A DNA stretch of 64,000 nt from Enterobacter cloacae (GCF_011078175.1 NZ_JAALCJ010000001.1:682001-746000); one strand, 5' to 3'. Numbered from the stretch's first letter, positions 22,823 through 34,421 are shown. Translations and numbers: made by a program. The notes: a model not told the origin generated them from the sequence alone.

Positions 22823-23170
22823 TAGCTCATCGAAACGAAACATCGACAGCTGAGCGAAGTTAGCCAGCGGCGAAGTGGAGATTCGGTCAGTCGAACGGCG
22901 CGACAGTAAACCATGCGTCGGACGCCCGGCGGGCTCAGGAAGAGCGGCAATGGTGCGTAACTGGAATGTTTTGGGGTGTGGTGGCGGTGTCCTCAAGCGA
23001 GGTGCAACGCTAGCAGTGTGATAAGACCTGAAAACCGGCTGGGCAGATAGTTGTTTGCCAATACAGAAAAAGGGCGTCAGGAAGTAAGTGAGAGTGGCGA
23101 CTCAGTGCCAGTCCACCACACCACCAAAGCATTTCTCCCGCATCAGCGGGTAACGACAGAGGGTAAGGGT
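22823..23170 (+). other. structured untranslated leader of the left operon
   Basis: No gene with a ribosome site is found in these 348 bases. They are GC-rich and hold adjacent short hairpins, for example GCGT-CGG-ACGC and GCCC-GGC-GGGC near 22918-22938. No N-like antiterminator gene is recognisable, so this leader may contain cis-acting antitermination RNA of the HK022 put kind, or N-utilisation sites that I could not identify. Confidence 0.4.
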
Positions 23171-23809
23171 ATGTGTAAACGAATTGATGGGGAGATTATC
23201 CGGGGCGTCATTAACGACCCTCGACTTTTCTCAGGAATTGAACGTGTCAGAAGCGGCAGAGTTCAGATGTTTGGAAAGCGGATTGTCCAGGGTGGAAAGT
23301 GCATACAGGAATGCGATTTTGAAATCACGCCACCAGAAAGGAGTTGGTACTCAAAGGAAATTGATGGGGTTTGGCATTGGGTTGAGGGTTGTGATCATTG
23401 CAATGGCTCACCTATTAAATGGGCCTATGTTCGCTGTGACAAGCATGATGTCTGCGTTGATTGCGGTGTAGATAGAGAGCGTGCAGCTAAATCTCCAGGC
23501 ATTGATGGAATTGGTGCTGTTTGGGGTTGCAGTGACGGATGGCGTTGCAATGACTGTCAGGAACAAATTAACAAAAAGCGTCTTGCAGAAGCAGAGGCGC
23601 GGATCGTTCCTGATGATGAATATGATGAGATGGATTTTTGGCACGAAGATGAGGCTCGCTGCCCATGGTGTAAGGCTGAAATTTCCACCGATGAATCCTA
23701 CGACGCCTGCCAAGAAGAGCATCAATGCCATGAGTGCGAGCGCCACTTCAAACTGACGGCTGAGCACTCCGTGACTTGGACAACAATTCGAGCAATCAAA
23801 GCCGCCTAA
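23171..23809 (+). CDS. multi-zinc-ribbon protein, first gene of left operon
   Basis: The product has 212 residues from ATG 23171 (AAGGGT and GAGGG upstream). It has at least four CxxC-type pairs: CDHCNG, CDKHDVCVDCG, CNDCQ and CPWCKAE ... CHECERHF. This suggests two or three zinc ribbons binding nucleic acid or protein. It is the first gene after pL and is followed at once by a terminator whose stem starts within its last codons. Function is unknown; the first gene after pL in lambda is N. Confidence 0.65.
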   Translation: MCKRIDGEIIRGVINDPRLFSGIERVRSGRVQMFGKRIVQGGKCIQECDFEITPPERSWYSKEIDGVWHWVEGCDHCNGSPIKWAYVRCDKHDVCVDCGVDRERAAKSPGIDGIGAVWGCSDGWRCNDCQEQINKKRLAEAEARIVPDDEYDEMDFWHEDEARCPWCKAEISTDESYDACQEEHQCHECERHFKLTAEHSVTWTTIRAIKAA

Positions 23810-23824
23810 CCAGCGGCTTTTTTC
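23798..23824 (+). terminator. terminator after the zinc-ribbon gene
   Basis: AAAGCCGC, loop CTAACCA, GCGGCTTT and further T residues. The stop codon lies in the loop. RecT and integrase genes lie downstream, so read-through, possibly by antitermination, is needed for their full expression. Confidence 0.85.
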
Positions 23825-23942
23825 ATACCTCAGTCGCTTCACCGAGGCGACTAAGTTATGACAACCGGCGGCCATCCACCGCCCATTAGCGCAGAAGTCT
23901 TGTTTAACGTTCGGCGGCGCGGCCTTAAGCGCGGAGATGATT

Positions 23943-24197
23943 ATGAGCAAAGAAAATCATGGCGGACCAGCTTTTCCACACATAAGAAAGCCGGTAGCCC
24001 CAGGCGTGGAAGAGGTTATTACCAGTGGTGGTATGTCGCTACGCGACTACTTCGCGGCAAAGGCTATGGCAGCCATTGTGCGTAGATGGGACGGGCATTC
24101 GTTTGGTGGCGGCCCGAAATCACCACAGTACAAAGAATTAGCCGAAGATGCGTATCACATTGCCGACGCAATGCTCCGCGCCCGGGAGGAATCATGA
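23943..24197 (+). CDS. phage protein with SLRDYFAAKAM motif
   Basis: The product has 84 residues from ATG 23943 (GGAG at 6 bases). MSKENHGGPAFPHIRKP and GGMSLRDYFAAKAMAAIVR are features of a small protein family common in lambdoid left operons. Its function is unknown to me. It overlaps the next gene by 4 bases. Confidence 0.7.
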   Translation: MSKENHGGPAFPHIRKPVAPGVEEVITSGGMSLRDYFAAKAMAAIVRRWDGHSFGGGPKSPQYKELAEDAYHIADAMLRAREES

Positions 24198-24358
24198 CAG
24201 TCACCCACAACGGCAAGCAATACTCCGTAAAGCGCTGCGCCCTGAACAATAACGAGTGGCGGTTAACGTCGCTCACCAATCCACGCGAACAGGTCACACT
24301 GAATCGCTGGCAGATGCACGTTGCTGGCTTACTGCCTCAGGTGGAGGGTAAAAAATGA
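24194..24358 (+). CDS. 54-residue phage protein, unknown
   Basis: The frame starts MTVTHNGKQYSVKRCALNN at ATG 24194 after GGAGGAATC, and is coupled to both neighbours by 4-base overlaps. It appears as a small beta-rich protein. No family recognised. Confidence 0.65.
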   Translation: MTVTHNGKQYSVKRCALNNNEWRLTSLTNPREQVTLNRWQMHVAGLLPQVEGKK

Positions 24359-24564
24359 TGTCTCACTACGGCACCACCCCGCTCATTCGCCAGTGCGTCA
24401 CGCCCGGCATGATGGCAATGCATGAAGGCCGAACGTATCGCGTCTCAGCAGTCATTCAGGAGCGCAAATGGGTGTACCTGCACACCGATGCTGAAATAAT
24501 CCGCCTCAGTGACTGCGTGATTGACGTCCTTCTGGACGGTCACGGCAACCCTATCCAGCACTAA
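24355..24564 (+). CDS. 69-residue phage protein, unknown
   Basis: The product begins MMSHYGTTPLIRQCVTPGM and has beta-strand character (RTYRVSAVIQERKWVYLHT). It overlaps the upstream gene by 4 bases and ends a three-gene coupled set. No family recognised; it lies in the variable part before recT. Confidence 0.65.
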   Translation: MMSHYGTTPLIRQCVTPGMMAMHEGRTYRVSAVIQERKWVYLHTDAEIIRLSDCVIDVLLDGHGNPIQH

Positions 24565-24636
24565 CCACCCTACTCAACCGATCGGCCTGGCATTACGCGG
24601 GCGGGATCTGCACATCCAAATTTCAGGAGTTCAGCC

Positions 24637-24915
24637 ATGAACGCATACCTCACTTACGACCGCATCGAAGATCGGCGCTGGGTTGAGCAGCAACTCATCG
24701 ACGAGAAAGAGAAGTGGATCGACGACCGGGCTAAGGAACTGATCGCCATGTTCCCTGCGAAACCTCTGGAAATGAGCAGCTTGTTCCTGCCCCAGGAAGC
24801 CCAGTTTGCACTTATCGGAGAAAAGGCCGAAGAGGCATACAACGAATACATTTCGGCCTGCGCATATGCCCGGGCCGAAGAAGAATGGCAGCGCCAAGCG
24901 CCCTGCCCTTTTTAA
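24637..24915 (+). CDS. helical phage protein before recT
   Basis: The product has 92 residues from ATG 24637 after AGGAG. It is highly helical and acidic, rich in EE and KE (VEQQLIDEKEKWIDDRAKE), and ends with a Cys-Pro rich tail. It lies 9 bases before recT, where recombination helper genes such as nuclease inhibitors are often found. No match to Gam-type proteins is seen, so function is open. Confidence 0.65.
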   Translation: MNAYLTYDRIEDRRWVEQQLIDEKEKWIDDRAKELIAMFPAKPLEMSSLFLPQEAQFALIGEKAEEAYNEYISACAYARAEEEWQRQAPCPF

Positions 24916-24924
24916 GGAGTGATT

Positions 24925-25839
24925 ATGAGCTTCGATCTGATTCAGTTCGTTAAGGAGCAGGAGCCGCTATTTGTCGGCGCCCTTACCGACCAGTCTCTGA
25001 CATGGGCAAAGGAATGCCAGTTCGCTATCCAGTTATTCCAGCGCAATCAAAAACTGGCAGAAACGGCGATTGCCAACCCCACCAGCGCCCAGAACGCGAT
25101 CATCAACGTTGCAGCGGTCGGCATAAGCCTGAACCCTGCCAGCAAACTGGCTTATCTGGTTCCGCGCGACGGTATGGTCTGCCTCGATATCAGCTATATG
25201 GGCCTTCTGCACATCGCCCAGTCGGCTGGCGTCATCAAGTGGGGCCAGTGCAAGCTCGTTCATGCTGGCGACGACTACGAGACGCTGGGTCTCGATAAGG
25301 CACCAGCTCACAAATACAACCCATTTGCTACACCTGACGATCGCGGCGCCGTTATCGGTGGCTACTGCACAGTTAAAACCGCTGATGGCGATTATCTCAC
25401 TGAAGAGATGAGCCTCGCTGAGATAGAAGAAATCAGGAAAGTGAGCAAAGCGGGAACATCACCAAAAGGCCCTTGGGTCAACTTCTGGTCTGAGATGGCC
25501 AGGAAGACGATCGTCAAGAGAGCCTATAAATACTGGCCGCGTGCTGACCGACTGGATAATGCCGTCGATGTGCTTAACGAGAGCGAAGGCATATACACCG
25601 AGCCAGTTATGCCATACACCCCTGAAAGCGAGATCATTCAGTCAGAAGAAAACGCAAAACAGGAACTTACCAACACCATCCAGTCGCTGTGTGAGGACAT
25701 GAAGCAGGCGAAAAATATGCATGCCCTCAAAACCCACTTCCAGGCAGCTTACAAAATGACCGTCGGAATGCAGCTTCAACAAGAGGTTCAGGCCGTTTAT
25801 GCCAAGTGCAAAGCAAAATTCGAAGAGGTTACGCAATGA
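24925..25839 (+). CDS. recT: RecT-family single-strand annealing protein
   Basis: The product has 304 residues from ATG 24925 (GGAG at 5 bases). The RecT core is clear: AIQLFQRNQKLAETAIANP near 30, AVGISLNPASKLAYLVPRD near 65, CLDISYMGLLHIAQSAGV near 90, and WVNFWSEMARKTIVKRAYK near 180. It anneals complementary single strands during phage recombination. The C-terminal 90 residues are helical and variable. No RecE or exonuclease gene is nearby in the window; Gp157 follows directly. Confidence 0.9.
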   Translation: MSFDLIQFVKEQEPLFVGALTDQSLTWAKECQFAIQLFQRNQKLAETAIANPTSAQNAIINVAAVGISLNPASKLAYLVPRDGMVCLDISYMGLLHIAQSAGVIKWGQCKLVHAGDDYETLGLDKAPAHKYNPFATPDDRGAVIGGYCTVKTADGDYLTEEMSLAEIEEIRKVSKAGTSPKGPWVNFWSEMARKTIVKRAYKYWPRADRLDNAVDVLNESEGIYTEPVMPYTPESEIIQSEENAKQELTNTIQSLCEDMKQAKNMHALKTHFQAAYKMTVGMQLQQEVQAVYAKCKAKFEEVTQ

Positions 25840-26318
25840 CAGCTCTTTACCAGATCGCCAATGATTTCGCAAAGTTGACTGATTCAGGAATGGAGCCTGA
25901 AATGATAGCTGACACTCTCGAGGGGATTGAGTGGGAGCTGGAAGCAAAGGTCGAGCAGATCCTTGCTGTCTGCAAAAACGAATCTGCTTATGCCGAGGCG
26001 CTGAAAGAAGAAAGCAAGCGCCTTGCAGAACGCGCAAAAGCCGCAGAAAACCGTGTGGCGAGCATGAAAGATTATGTGGCCACCTCCCTCGAAACAGCAG
26101 GCAAGAAATCACTCAAGGCAGGAATCCATCAGGTAACGGTCCGAGCGCCGTCTAAGTCAGTAGAGATTACTGATGCCAGCGCGCTTCCTCCTGAGTTTGT
26201 CGAATACGAGACGAACATCAAACCTGACAAGTTGGCTATAAAACACCAAATTGAGGCTGGCATTGTAATTCCTGGCGCGCAGATCAAGCTCGGAAAACCA
26301 TCCCTAATCATCAAATGA
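25836..26318 (+). CDS. Siphovirus Gp157-like protein
   Basis: The product has 160 residues from ATG 25836, overlapping the recT stop by 4 bases. It has the Gp157 pattern: N-terminal helix, a coiled coil with DTLEGIEWELEAKVEQIL, repeated K/E/A helices (50-90), and a C-terminal beta part GKKSLKAGIHQVTVRAPS with DKLAIKHQIEAG. It regularly accompanies RecT-type proteins. Its role is not well defined; a helper in recombination or host-system resistance has been suggested for some relatives. Confidence 0.85.
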   Translation: MTALYQIANDFAKLTDSGMEPEMIADTLEGIEWELEAKVEQILAVCKNESAYAEALKEESKRLAERAKAAENRVASMKDYVATSLETAGKKSLKAGIHQVTVRAPSKSVEITDASALPPEFVEYETNIKPDKLAIKHQIEAGIVIPGAQIKLGKPSLIIK

Positions 26319-26328
26319 GGGATGAATA

Positions 26329-26793
26329 ATGCCATATGACCGTTGGCAGCCATGGGAAAACTTGTTCCTGCATGAAGTTGCCGGACAGATGCCCGTCTCA
26401 TTGATTGCCGAAAAACTGGAGAGAAGTGAGCGCGCCGTATACACACAGGCCGCTCGCCTCGATGTGAGATTCCCGGGGAAGATCAACCTCAGGAAGTGGA
26501 CCAAAGCAGAGCTGTTTCTGTTTGGCCGGTTCACTCCTGAAGAAATCGCTGCGGCAACCGGTCGCTCTATCCACTCCGTGCGCAGCAAGCGCAACTCACT
26601 TGCCCGATCGGCAGGGGGAAAAGTCATGCCTGAATGGACTACCGAAGAGCTGGCGCTGCTGTGGCGACACTCAAACGCCGAAGTCGCAGAGATTACCGGC
26701 CGCAACATTGAAGAGGTCGGAGATAAGCGGCTGCAAACCAATATTGAGCGTAATGGCTGGGATGTTAACGATCCGGAGCGGGAGGAATCATGA
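26329..26793 (+). CDS. phage protein with repeated helix-turn-helix (Myb-like) units
   Basis: The product has 154 residues. Three similar units can be seen: PWENLFLHEVAGQMPVSLI...RSERAVYTQAARL, KWTKAELFLFGRFTPEEIA...RSIHSVRSKRNSL, and EWTTEELALLWRHSNAEVA...RNIEEVGDKRLQ. Each has a WT/WE start, an acidic helix and a recognition helix, like SANT/Myb domains. DNA binding is likely, perhaps in regulation or recombination. It overlaps the methylase gene by 4 bases. Confidence 0.7.
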   Translation: MPYDRWQPWENLFLHEVAGQMPVSLIAEKLERSERAVYTQAARLDVRFPGKINLRKWTKAELFLFGRFTPEEIAAATGRSIHSVRSKRNSLARSAGGKVMPEWTTEELALLWRHSNAEVAEITGRNIEEVGDKRLQTNIERNGWDVNDPEREES

Positions 26794-27341
26794 CCGATTA
26801 CACCGGCAGCAACACGCCAGCAGATCAGCGCGACCTCTGGCGCACTCCACCAGCACTCTTCGCTTCCCTTGATGCTGAGTTTTGCTTCCAACTTGATGCC
26901 GCCGCAGCGCCGCATAACGCGCTGTGCCGGAAGTTCATCACTGCCGAGCAGAATACGCTGGAAACGGTCTGGGCTGATGACCTAAGCATTCCCGGTTACG
27001 TCTGGCTGAACCCGCCGTACAGCGACATCACGCCGTTCGTTAAGAAGGCCGCCGCCGAGAGCGCCAATCAGATAGGGACGGTGATGCTGGTACCGGCAGA
27101 CACTTCGGTTGGCTGGTTCAAGGAGGCTATCCAGACCGCCAGCGAGGTTCGCTTCATCACCGCCGGGCGGCTGGCATTTATCAACCCGGTTACCGGTAAG
27201 CCTGTCAGCGGAAACAACAAGGGCTCAATGCTCATCATCTGGCGACCGTACCCGCGCACACACTGCCACTTCGCAACTGTGGACCGGGACGAGCTGATGG
27301 CTTTCGGGGCGAAACTTCTCGCCCGCAGGGAGGCCGCATGA
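26790..27341 (+). CDS. Dam-like N6-adenine DNA methyltransferase
   Basis: The product has 183 residues and matches the phage Dam family. RTPPALFASLDAEFCFQLD near 20 is followed by DAAAAPHNAL, and the catalytic VWLNPPYSDITPFVKKA holds NPPY near residue 72. It methylates adenine in phage DNA, probably GATC, which protects against restriction or changes regulation. It overlaps both neighbours by 4 bases. Confidence 0.88.
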   Translation: MTDYTGSNTPADQRDLWRTPPALFASLDAEFCFQLDAAAAPHNALCRKFITAEQNTLETVWADDLSIPGYVWLNPPYSDITPFVKKAAAESANQIGTVMLVPADTSVGWFKEAIQTASEVRFITAGRLAFINPVTGKPVSGNNKGSMLIIWRPYPRTHCHFATVDRDELMAFGAKLLARREAA

Positions 27342-27556
27342 CGCCTGAAACAGACAACGCCATCCGCGCGGCCTGCCGCCGCTGCACCGAGGAAATCCAG
27401 CAGGCCATGCGCAAGAAGCCAAAGCCTAACTGGAACGAAACGGTGCCTCCCATCATCAACAAGCATCACAAGAAAATTGAAGCTCTGGGAGTTAGCCTCC
27501 TGGAGTTCGTCGTATACACAGGGCGGCTTAATCGCCGCTTCGGAGCAGAACAATGA
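27338..27556 (+). CDS. 72-residue phage protein, unknown
   Basis: The product begins MTPETDNAIRAACRRCTEEIQ. A single CRRC motif is present, without a partner pair. The middle is basic (RKKPKPNWNE). It overlaps both neighbours by 4 bases. Small proteins of this type occur after phage Dam genes; function unknown. Confidence 0.65.
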   Translation: MTPETDNAIRAACRRCTEEIQQAMRKKPKPNWNETVPPIINKHHKKIEALGVSLLEFVVYTGRLNRRFGAEQ

Positions 27557-27894
27557 GCAAGGTAACTTTTGTCGTAGATTTTGAGGACGGGAAAGAGCCA
27601 GCAGTGCATTCCCGCATGAACATTCTCGGCGGAGAGCTGGCGGCAGTTGCGTGGAAAGATGCAATTAAATCAGAGGTTGTTTCAGTTAAAGATGGCCTAC
27701 CTTCCCCTAATCAGCAGTGTTTGTTATTTGACGCCAACGGTGAGGGCTGGGTCATTGGCTGGCGCTCAGTTTGGCTTTCAGAGTGCTTGACTGAAACAGG
27801 TGACTGGGACTGGAATTATCAGATCGAGAGCCTGGATGATGAGGAAATGAACATTACTCATTGGGCACCCACTCCTCCGGTGCCAGAGGCATGA
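27553..27894 (+). CDS. DUF551-like phage protein
   Basis: The product has 113 residues. The pattern VSVKDGLPSPNQQCLLFDANG near 45 and the closing THWAPTPPVPE are typical for DUF551 proteins (usually WISVKDRLP ... THWMPLPEPP). These are frequent in lambdoid early operons; their function is unknown. The gene is the last of a coupled chain from 26790 and is followed by a terminator. Confidence 0.75.
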   Translation: MSKVTFVVDFEDGKEPAVHSRMNILGGELAAVAWKDAIKSEVVSVKDGLPSPNQQCLLFDANGEGWVIGWRSVWLSECLTETGDWDWNYQIESLDDEEMNITHWAPTPPVPEA

Positions 27895-27909
27895 AGGCAC
27901 TAATCACCA

Positions 27910-27936
27910 GGTCGCTATCGCGGCCTTTTTTATTGC
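27910..27936 (+). terminator. terminator after the RecT-Dam gene set
   Basis: GGTCGC, loop TATC, GCGGCC and six T. It lies 16 bases after the DUF551-like gene. The orphan gene, excisionase and integrase lie beyond it. Confidence 0.85.
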
Positions 27937-28087
27937 TGGCGTTCACCTTCAACCTAATTAACCGACAGTTCCGGGAGCAGTGACAATGGCCAGGCTGATA
28001 TTCATCAGTTTTCGTAAGCCACTATAAAAACTTGATTTCATTTTCTGGCATAATCAGGTGCTGATGTTAGGCATAGTAGAGGTGGTC

Positions 28088-28444
28088 ATGAACACGAGAA
28101 GATATTTCAAGCATTCGGAGTTCGATGCCCTTAGTAATGGGTTCGTTGAGATACCTAATGAATCAACGGAGGGAGATCGTCCCCTTTTCGTTAAAGATGG
28201 TAAAAAGTGGATCTACACTATCATAGGGCTAAAAAAAGATTTGGGAGTCAATACCGATGAGCAGTTGATCTCCCTCGGTTACGATGTCGAAACTTACTGG
28301 CAGCTGGAGAATAAAGCACGTGAGAATCTGAAACCCTTATCGGATCTGCATGCAGAGATTCGCCCCAGCGATAGCGATGATGGCCCTGTTCATCTTGAAG
28401 GTGATTCATGGCTCTATCCTGACGGTTCCATCCACAGTAGATAA
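28088..28444 (+). CDS. orphan gene near the attachment end, unknown
   Basis: The product has 118 residues from ATG 28088 (GAGG at 5 bases). It begins MNTRRYFKHSEFDALSNGF and ends LEGDSWLYPDGSIHSR. It is AT-rich compared with neighbours and is separated from the left operon by a terminator and 190 bases, so it likely has its own promoter. I recognise no family. Position between terminator and int/xis, in the zone of lysogenic accessory genes, suggests a lysogen-expressed function. Confidence 0.65.
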   Translation: MNTRRYFKHSEFDALSNGFVEIPNESTEGDRPLFVKDGKKWIYTIIGLKKDLGVNTDEQLISLGYDVETYWQLENKARENLKPLSDLHAEIRPSDSDDGPVHLEGDSWLYPDGSIHSR

Positions 28445-28522
28445 GACCTCACAACAAGCCCAGCCACTATATCCAAATGAAGGCATTTTTAGGCTGCGCG
28501 CCCAGCGTGCGGCATAAGGAGA

Positions 28523-28735
28523 TTAACCAATCATCCCGAAATGCTTCATCGCTTGCTCGATATAGAGTACGAACTTATCAGGGCATTCATACACCCTTGA
28601 TTCAGGAGAAATGCGGTTCGGTGCCTGTTTCATCTGGAAACCATGTATGTGCTTAACATGAGCGATGTGACATGTTTTAACAGTGACTCCGTTCTGTGCT
28701 TTGACGTATTCCTGAATCTGCTTATAAGTTGCCAT
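28523..28735 (-). CDS. small conserved phage protein near xis, minus strand
   Basis: The product has 70 residues from ATG 28735 (GGAGG at 5 bases). MATYKQIQEYVKAQNGVTVKTCHIAHVKHIHGF matches (in several short blocks) a small protein common near lambdoid integrases, ending in YECPDKFVLYIEQAMKHFG. A short basic helix followed by a wing suggests nucleic-acid binding. It is transcribed against xis/int. Function unknown. Confidence 0.75.
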   Translation of the reverse strand: MATYKQIQEYVKAQNGVTVKTCHIAHVKHIHGFQMKQAPNRISPESRVYECPDKFVLYIEQAMKHFGMIG

Positions 28736-28852
28736 GAATCCCTCCTTTTCAATGCACAGGAATATAACCCACCGATAACGCAACTGATAGCTGATTCAAT
28801 GAGTCGGCTATTGGGTGCGGATGCACTGCCTCGTAAATCCATTGATGTTATT

Positions 28853-28876
28853 GCCGCCTACAGGCGGCTTCTTTTT
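28853..28876 (+). terminator. terminator just before xis
   Basis: GCCGCC, loop TACA, GGCGGC, then TTCTTTTTT. It separates upstream transcription from the xis-int pair, 16 bases before the xis start. Confidence 0.8.
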
Positions 28877-28891
28877 TGCCTGGAGATAACC

Positions 28892-29137
28892 ATGAGCGAC
28901 ATTATACAGCTGACGCCCAATAAATGGGTGACAGAGCAAAACCTTATTGCTGTAACCGGGTTAAGGCCTGGCACAATCGAGCGTGCACGGAGAGAATCCT
29001 GGTTCGCCGGCCGTGAGTATATGCACGTTTCACCAGACGGAAATCCAAAGCCAAACAGTGAGTGCATGTACAACACAGAGGCGATCAATCAGTGGATTGA
29101 ACAGCAGGCATCGAAGCAGCCAGGTGCTCAATCATGA
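28892..29137 (+). CDS. xis: excisionase (Xis)
   Basis: The product has 81 residues from ATG 28892 (GGAG at 6 bases). NKWVTEQNLIAVTGLRPGTIERARR is the winged-helix start of the phage excisionase family, followed by SWFAGREYMHVSPDGNPKP and YNTEAINQWIEQQ. Xis bends att DNA and directs the integrase to excision. It lies 45 bases before int. Confidence 0.85.
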   Translation: MSDIIQLTPNKWVTEQNLIAVTGLRPGTIERARRESWFAGREYMHVSPDGNPKPNSECMYNTEAINQWIEQQASKQPGAQS

Positions 29138-29182
29138 TGAACGCGGTATTCTTATTAGGCTCTTGGGCGTCAGGAGGGATTA

Positions 29183-30478
29183 ATGGCTAAGTCAGCATAC
29201 CCAACAGGCGTTGAGAACCACGGAGGCACTCTCCGTATATGGTTCATCTATAAAGGCGTCAGGGTGAGGGAAAGCCTTGGCGTACCTGATACAACAAAAA
29301 ACCGGAAGGTGGCAGGCGAATTGCGCGCATCTGTCTGCTTTTCAATTAAGACGGGGAGTTTTAATTACGCTTCTCAGTTCCCTGACTCTCCCAACTTGAA
29401 GAAGTTCGGAGTGGAGAGCAAGGAAATAACCGTACTCGAGCTGGCGAACAAGTGGCTTGAACTGAAGCGTATGGAGATCAGCACCAACGCGATGTCACGC
29501 TATGCATCTATAGCTCGCAACATGGTGCCCAGGATTGGTGGGGACAGGCTGGTATCTGCGGTAACACAGGAAGATCTGCTGTTTATCAGGAAGGAATTGC
29601 TGACCGGTTATCACACGCTGAAAGTCGGGCAGAAAACGCCGGTTAAGGGCCGCTCAGTCAGAACGGTCAACAACTACATGAAGACCATGGGCGGGATGTT
29701 TAAGTTTGCCGCTGATAGCGGTTATGTACAGGTGAATCCGTTCACCGGGATCGCCATGCTTAAGCGGTCACGATGCGAGCCTGACCCGCTGACGCGCGAT
29801 GAGTTTGTCAGGTTGATTAACGCCTGCGCCCACCAGCAACTGAAAAACATGTGGTCACTTGCCGTCTACACCGGCGTGCGCCACGGAGAACTTGTGTCGC
29901 TGGCCTGGGAAGATATCGACCTGAAAGCGGGTACGATGATGATCCGCCGGAACCACACGTTAACGAAGGAGTTCACCCTTCCGAAAACAGAGGCCGGGAC
30001 GGACCGTATCATCAACCTCATTCAGCCAGCGATCGACGTGCTGAAGAGCCAGGCCGATTTAACTCGCCTGGGTAAGCAGTATCAGGTTGAGGTGAAACTG
30101 CGCGAGTATGGCCGTACCGATGTGCATCCATGCACGTTCGTTTTCAACCCGCAGATCGCATCACGTAATGGCCGTGCCGGGCATCATTACGCAGTGGGGT
30201 CGATTAACCAGTCGTGGGAAGCGGCAATGCGACGCGCCGGGATTCGCTATCGCAGAGCATACCAGTCCCGACACACGTATGCATGCTGGTCGTTAGCTGC
30301 CGGTGCCAACCCGAACTTCATCGCGAAGCAAATGGGCCACACCGACGCGCAAATGGTTTACCGGGTGTACGGATCCTGGATGGCTGAAAATAATCAGGAC
30401 CAGGTACTCATCCTCAACCAGAAATTGAGTGAGTTTGCCCCATCCATGCCCCACGCTGTGGGATCGGATGGTTATTAA
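29183..30478 (+). CDS. int: phage integrase, tyrosine recombinase
   Basis: The product has 431 residues with an N-terminal AP2-like DNA-binding arm domain (about 1-65), a core-binding domain (about 85-190) and a catalytic domain (about 205-400). Catalytic residues visible are Arg in TGVRHGEL, Lys in PKTEAGTDR, Arg in YQSRHTYA (the usual His is Tyr, as in many relatives), His in MGHTDAQM and Tyr in VYRVYGSW. It ends 26 bases before the fliE stop, which marks the attachment site. It follows xis. Confidence 0.95.
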   Translation: MAKSAYPTGVENHGGTLRIWFIYKGVRVRESLGVPDTTKNRKVAGELRASVCFSIKTGSFNYASQFPDSPNLKKFGVESKEITVLELANKWLELKRMEISTNAMSRYASIARNMVPRIGGDRLVSAVTQEDLLFIRKELLTGYHTLKVGQKTPVKGRSVRTVNNYMKTMGGMFKFAADSGYVQVNPFTGIAMLKRSRCEPDPLTRDEFVRLINACAHQQLKNMWSLAVYTGVRHGELVSLAWEDIDLKAGTMMIRRNHTLTKEFTLPKTEAGTDRIINLIQPAIDVLKSQADLTRLGKQYQVEVKLREYGRTDVHPCTFVFNPQIASRNGRAGHHYAVGSINQSWEAAMRRAGIRYRRAYQSRHTYACWSLAAGANPNFIAKQMGHTDAQMVYRVYGSWMAENNQDQVLILNQKLSEFAPSMPHAVGSDGY

Positions 30479-30490
30479 TTATAAATATCA

Positions 30491-30508
30491 TTAGGTTAGA
30501 TAACCTAA
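30491..30508. other. candidate attachment core at the fliE 3' end
   Basis: TTAGGTTA-GA-TAACCTAA is an 8+2+8 perfect inverted repeat. It overlaps the fliE stop codon (30505-30507). It is immediately next to the int gene, where the phage-host junction must lie. It may be part of the integrase core site or a weak fliE terminator. The partner att site is outside the window. Confidence 0.5.
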
Positions 30509-30819
30509 ACTTGCATGCCCATCACTTCCTGGTACGCCGACACCAGCTTGTTACGCACCTGCAACCCCATCTGCAACGACACCGACGCTTTTTGCAGATC
30601 GGCCATCACATCGTTGAGTGCCACGCCGGGTTCACCGAGGGTAAATCTCTCTGCCTGGGTACGGGCCGCGTTTTGCTTGTCGCTGATCCGGTCCAGCGCC
30701 GCATGCAGCTGGCCGGCGAAGCTGACGCCAGGCGGCTGGTCAGCCACGCTCTGGTTACGGGCGGTCATCGCCGTTGCCTGTAACTGACTGAGTACCCCTT
30801 CAATGCCCTGTATAGCCAT
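30505..30819 (-). CDS. fliE: flagellar MS-ring/rod adaptor FliE
   Basis: The product has 104 residues, as expected for FliE, and ends [13 protein letters not shown], typical for the family. FliE links the MS-ring to the rod and is exported early. It is divergent from fliF, as in E. coli. The prophage joins directly at its 3' end, and the reading frame stays intact, probably because the phage core sequence restores the end of the gene. Confidence 0.93.
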   Translation of the reverse strand: MAIQGIEGVLSQLQATAMTARNQSVADQPPGVSFAGQLHAALDRISDKQNAARTQAERFTLGEPGVALNDVMADLQKASVSLQMGLQVRNKLVSAYQEVMGMQV

Positions 30820-30875
30820 AACTCTCCCCTGGATGGTTTTTTACGAGGTCAAGACTAACAGCTTGTCAATAAGAT

Positions 30876-30919
30876 AATGGCGGTAAATAGCGTGAAAAAA
30901 CCAGGTTATTTGACGCATA
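30876..30919. promoter_or_regulatory. FlhDC box between fliE and fliF
   Basis: AATGGCGGTAAATAGCG (30876-30892) and, after 11 bases, the inverted GGTTATTTGACGCATA (30904-30919) fit the FlhD4C2 consensus of two inverted AAYGSNNNAAATARCG halves. It would activate both the fliE and the fliF operon. Confidence 0.8.
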
Positions 30920-31047
30920 GAAAATCCCGAATCATCAAATAATGGCAGGGCCATCAGTATGGAACTTTTGTCGTGTTTGCCGACCCGGGAGTCAGTTTTG
31001 TTTCTCTACACGAATAACGTAAATCACCAGGATTTAAGAGGTGCGCA

Positions 31048-34420
<3,373 letters not shown>

Positions 34421-34421
<1 letters not shown>

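Larger units (their letters stand above)
1..30508. mobile_element. lambdoid prophage, partial, integrated at the 3' end of fliE
   Basis: Head, lysis, Q, nin, replication, immunity, recombination, excisionase and integrase genes follow each other in lambdoid order, so this is one temperate phage genome. The left boundary is outside the window, because head and tail genes run off position 1. The right boundary is set by the integrase gene ending at 30478 and by fliE starting its 3' end at 30505. Most reading frames look intact, so the element may be functional, but tail genes cannot be judged here. Confidence 0.95.
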
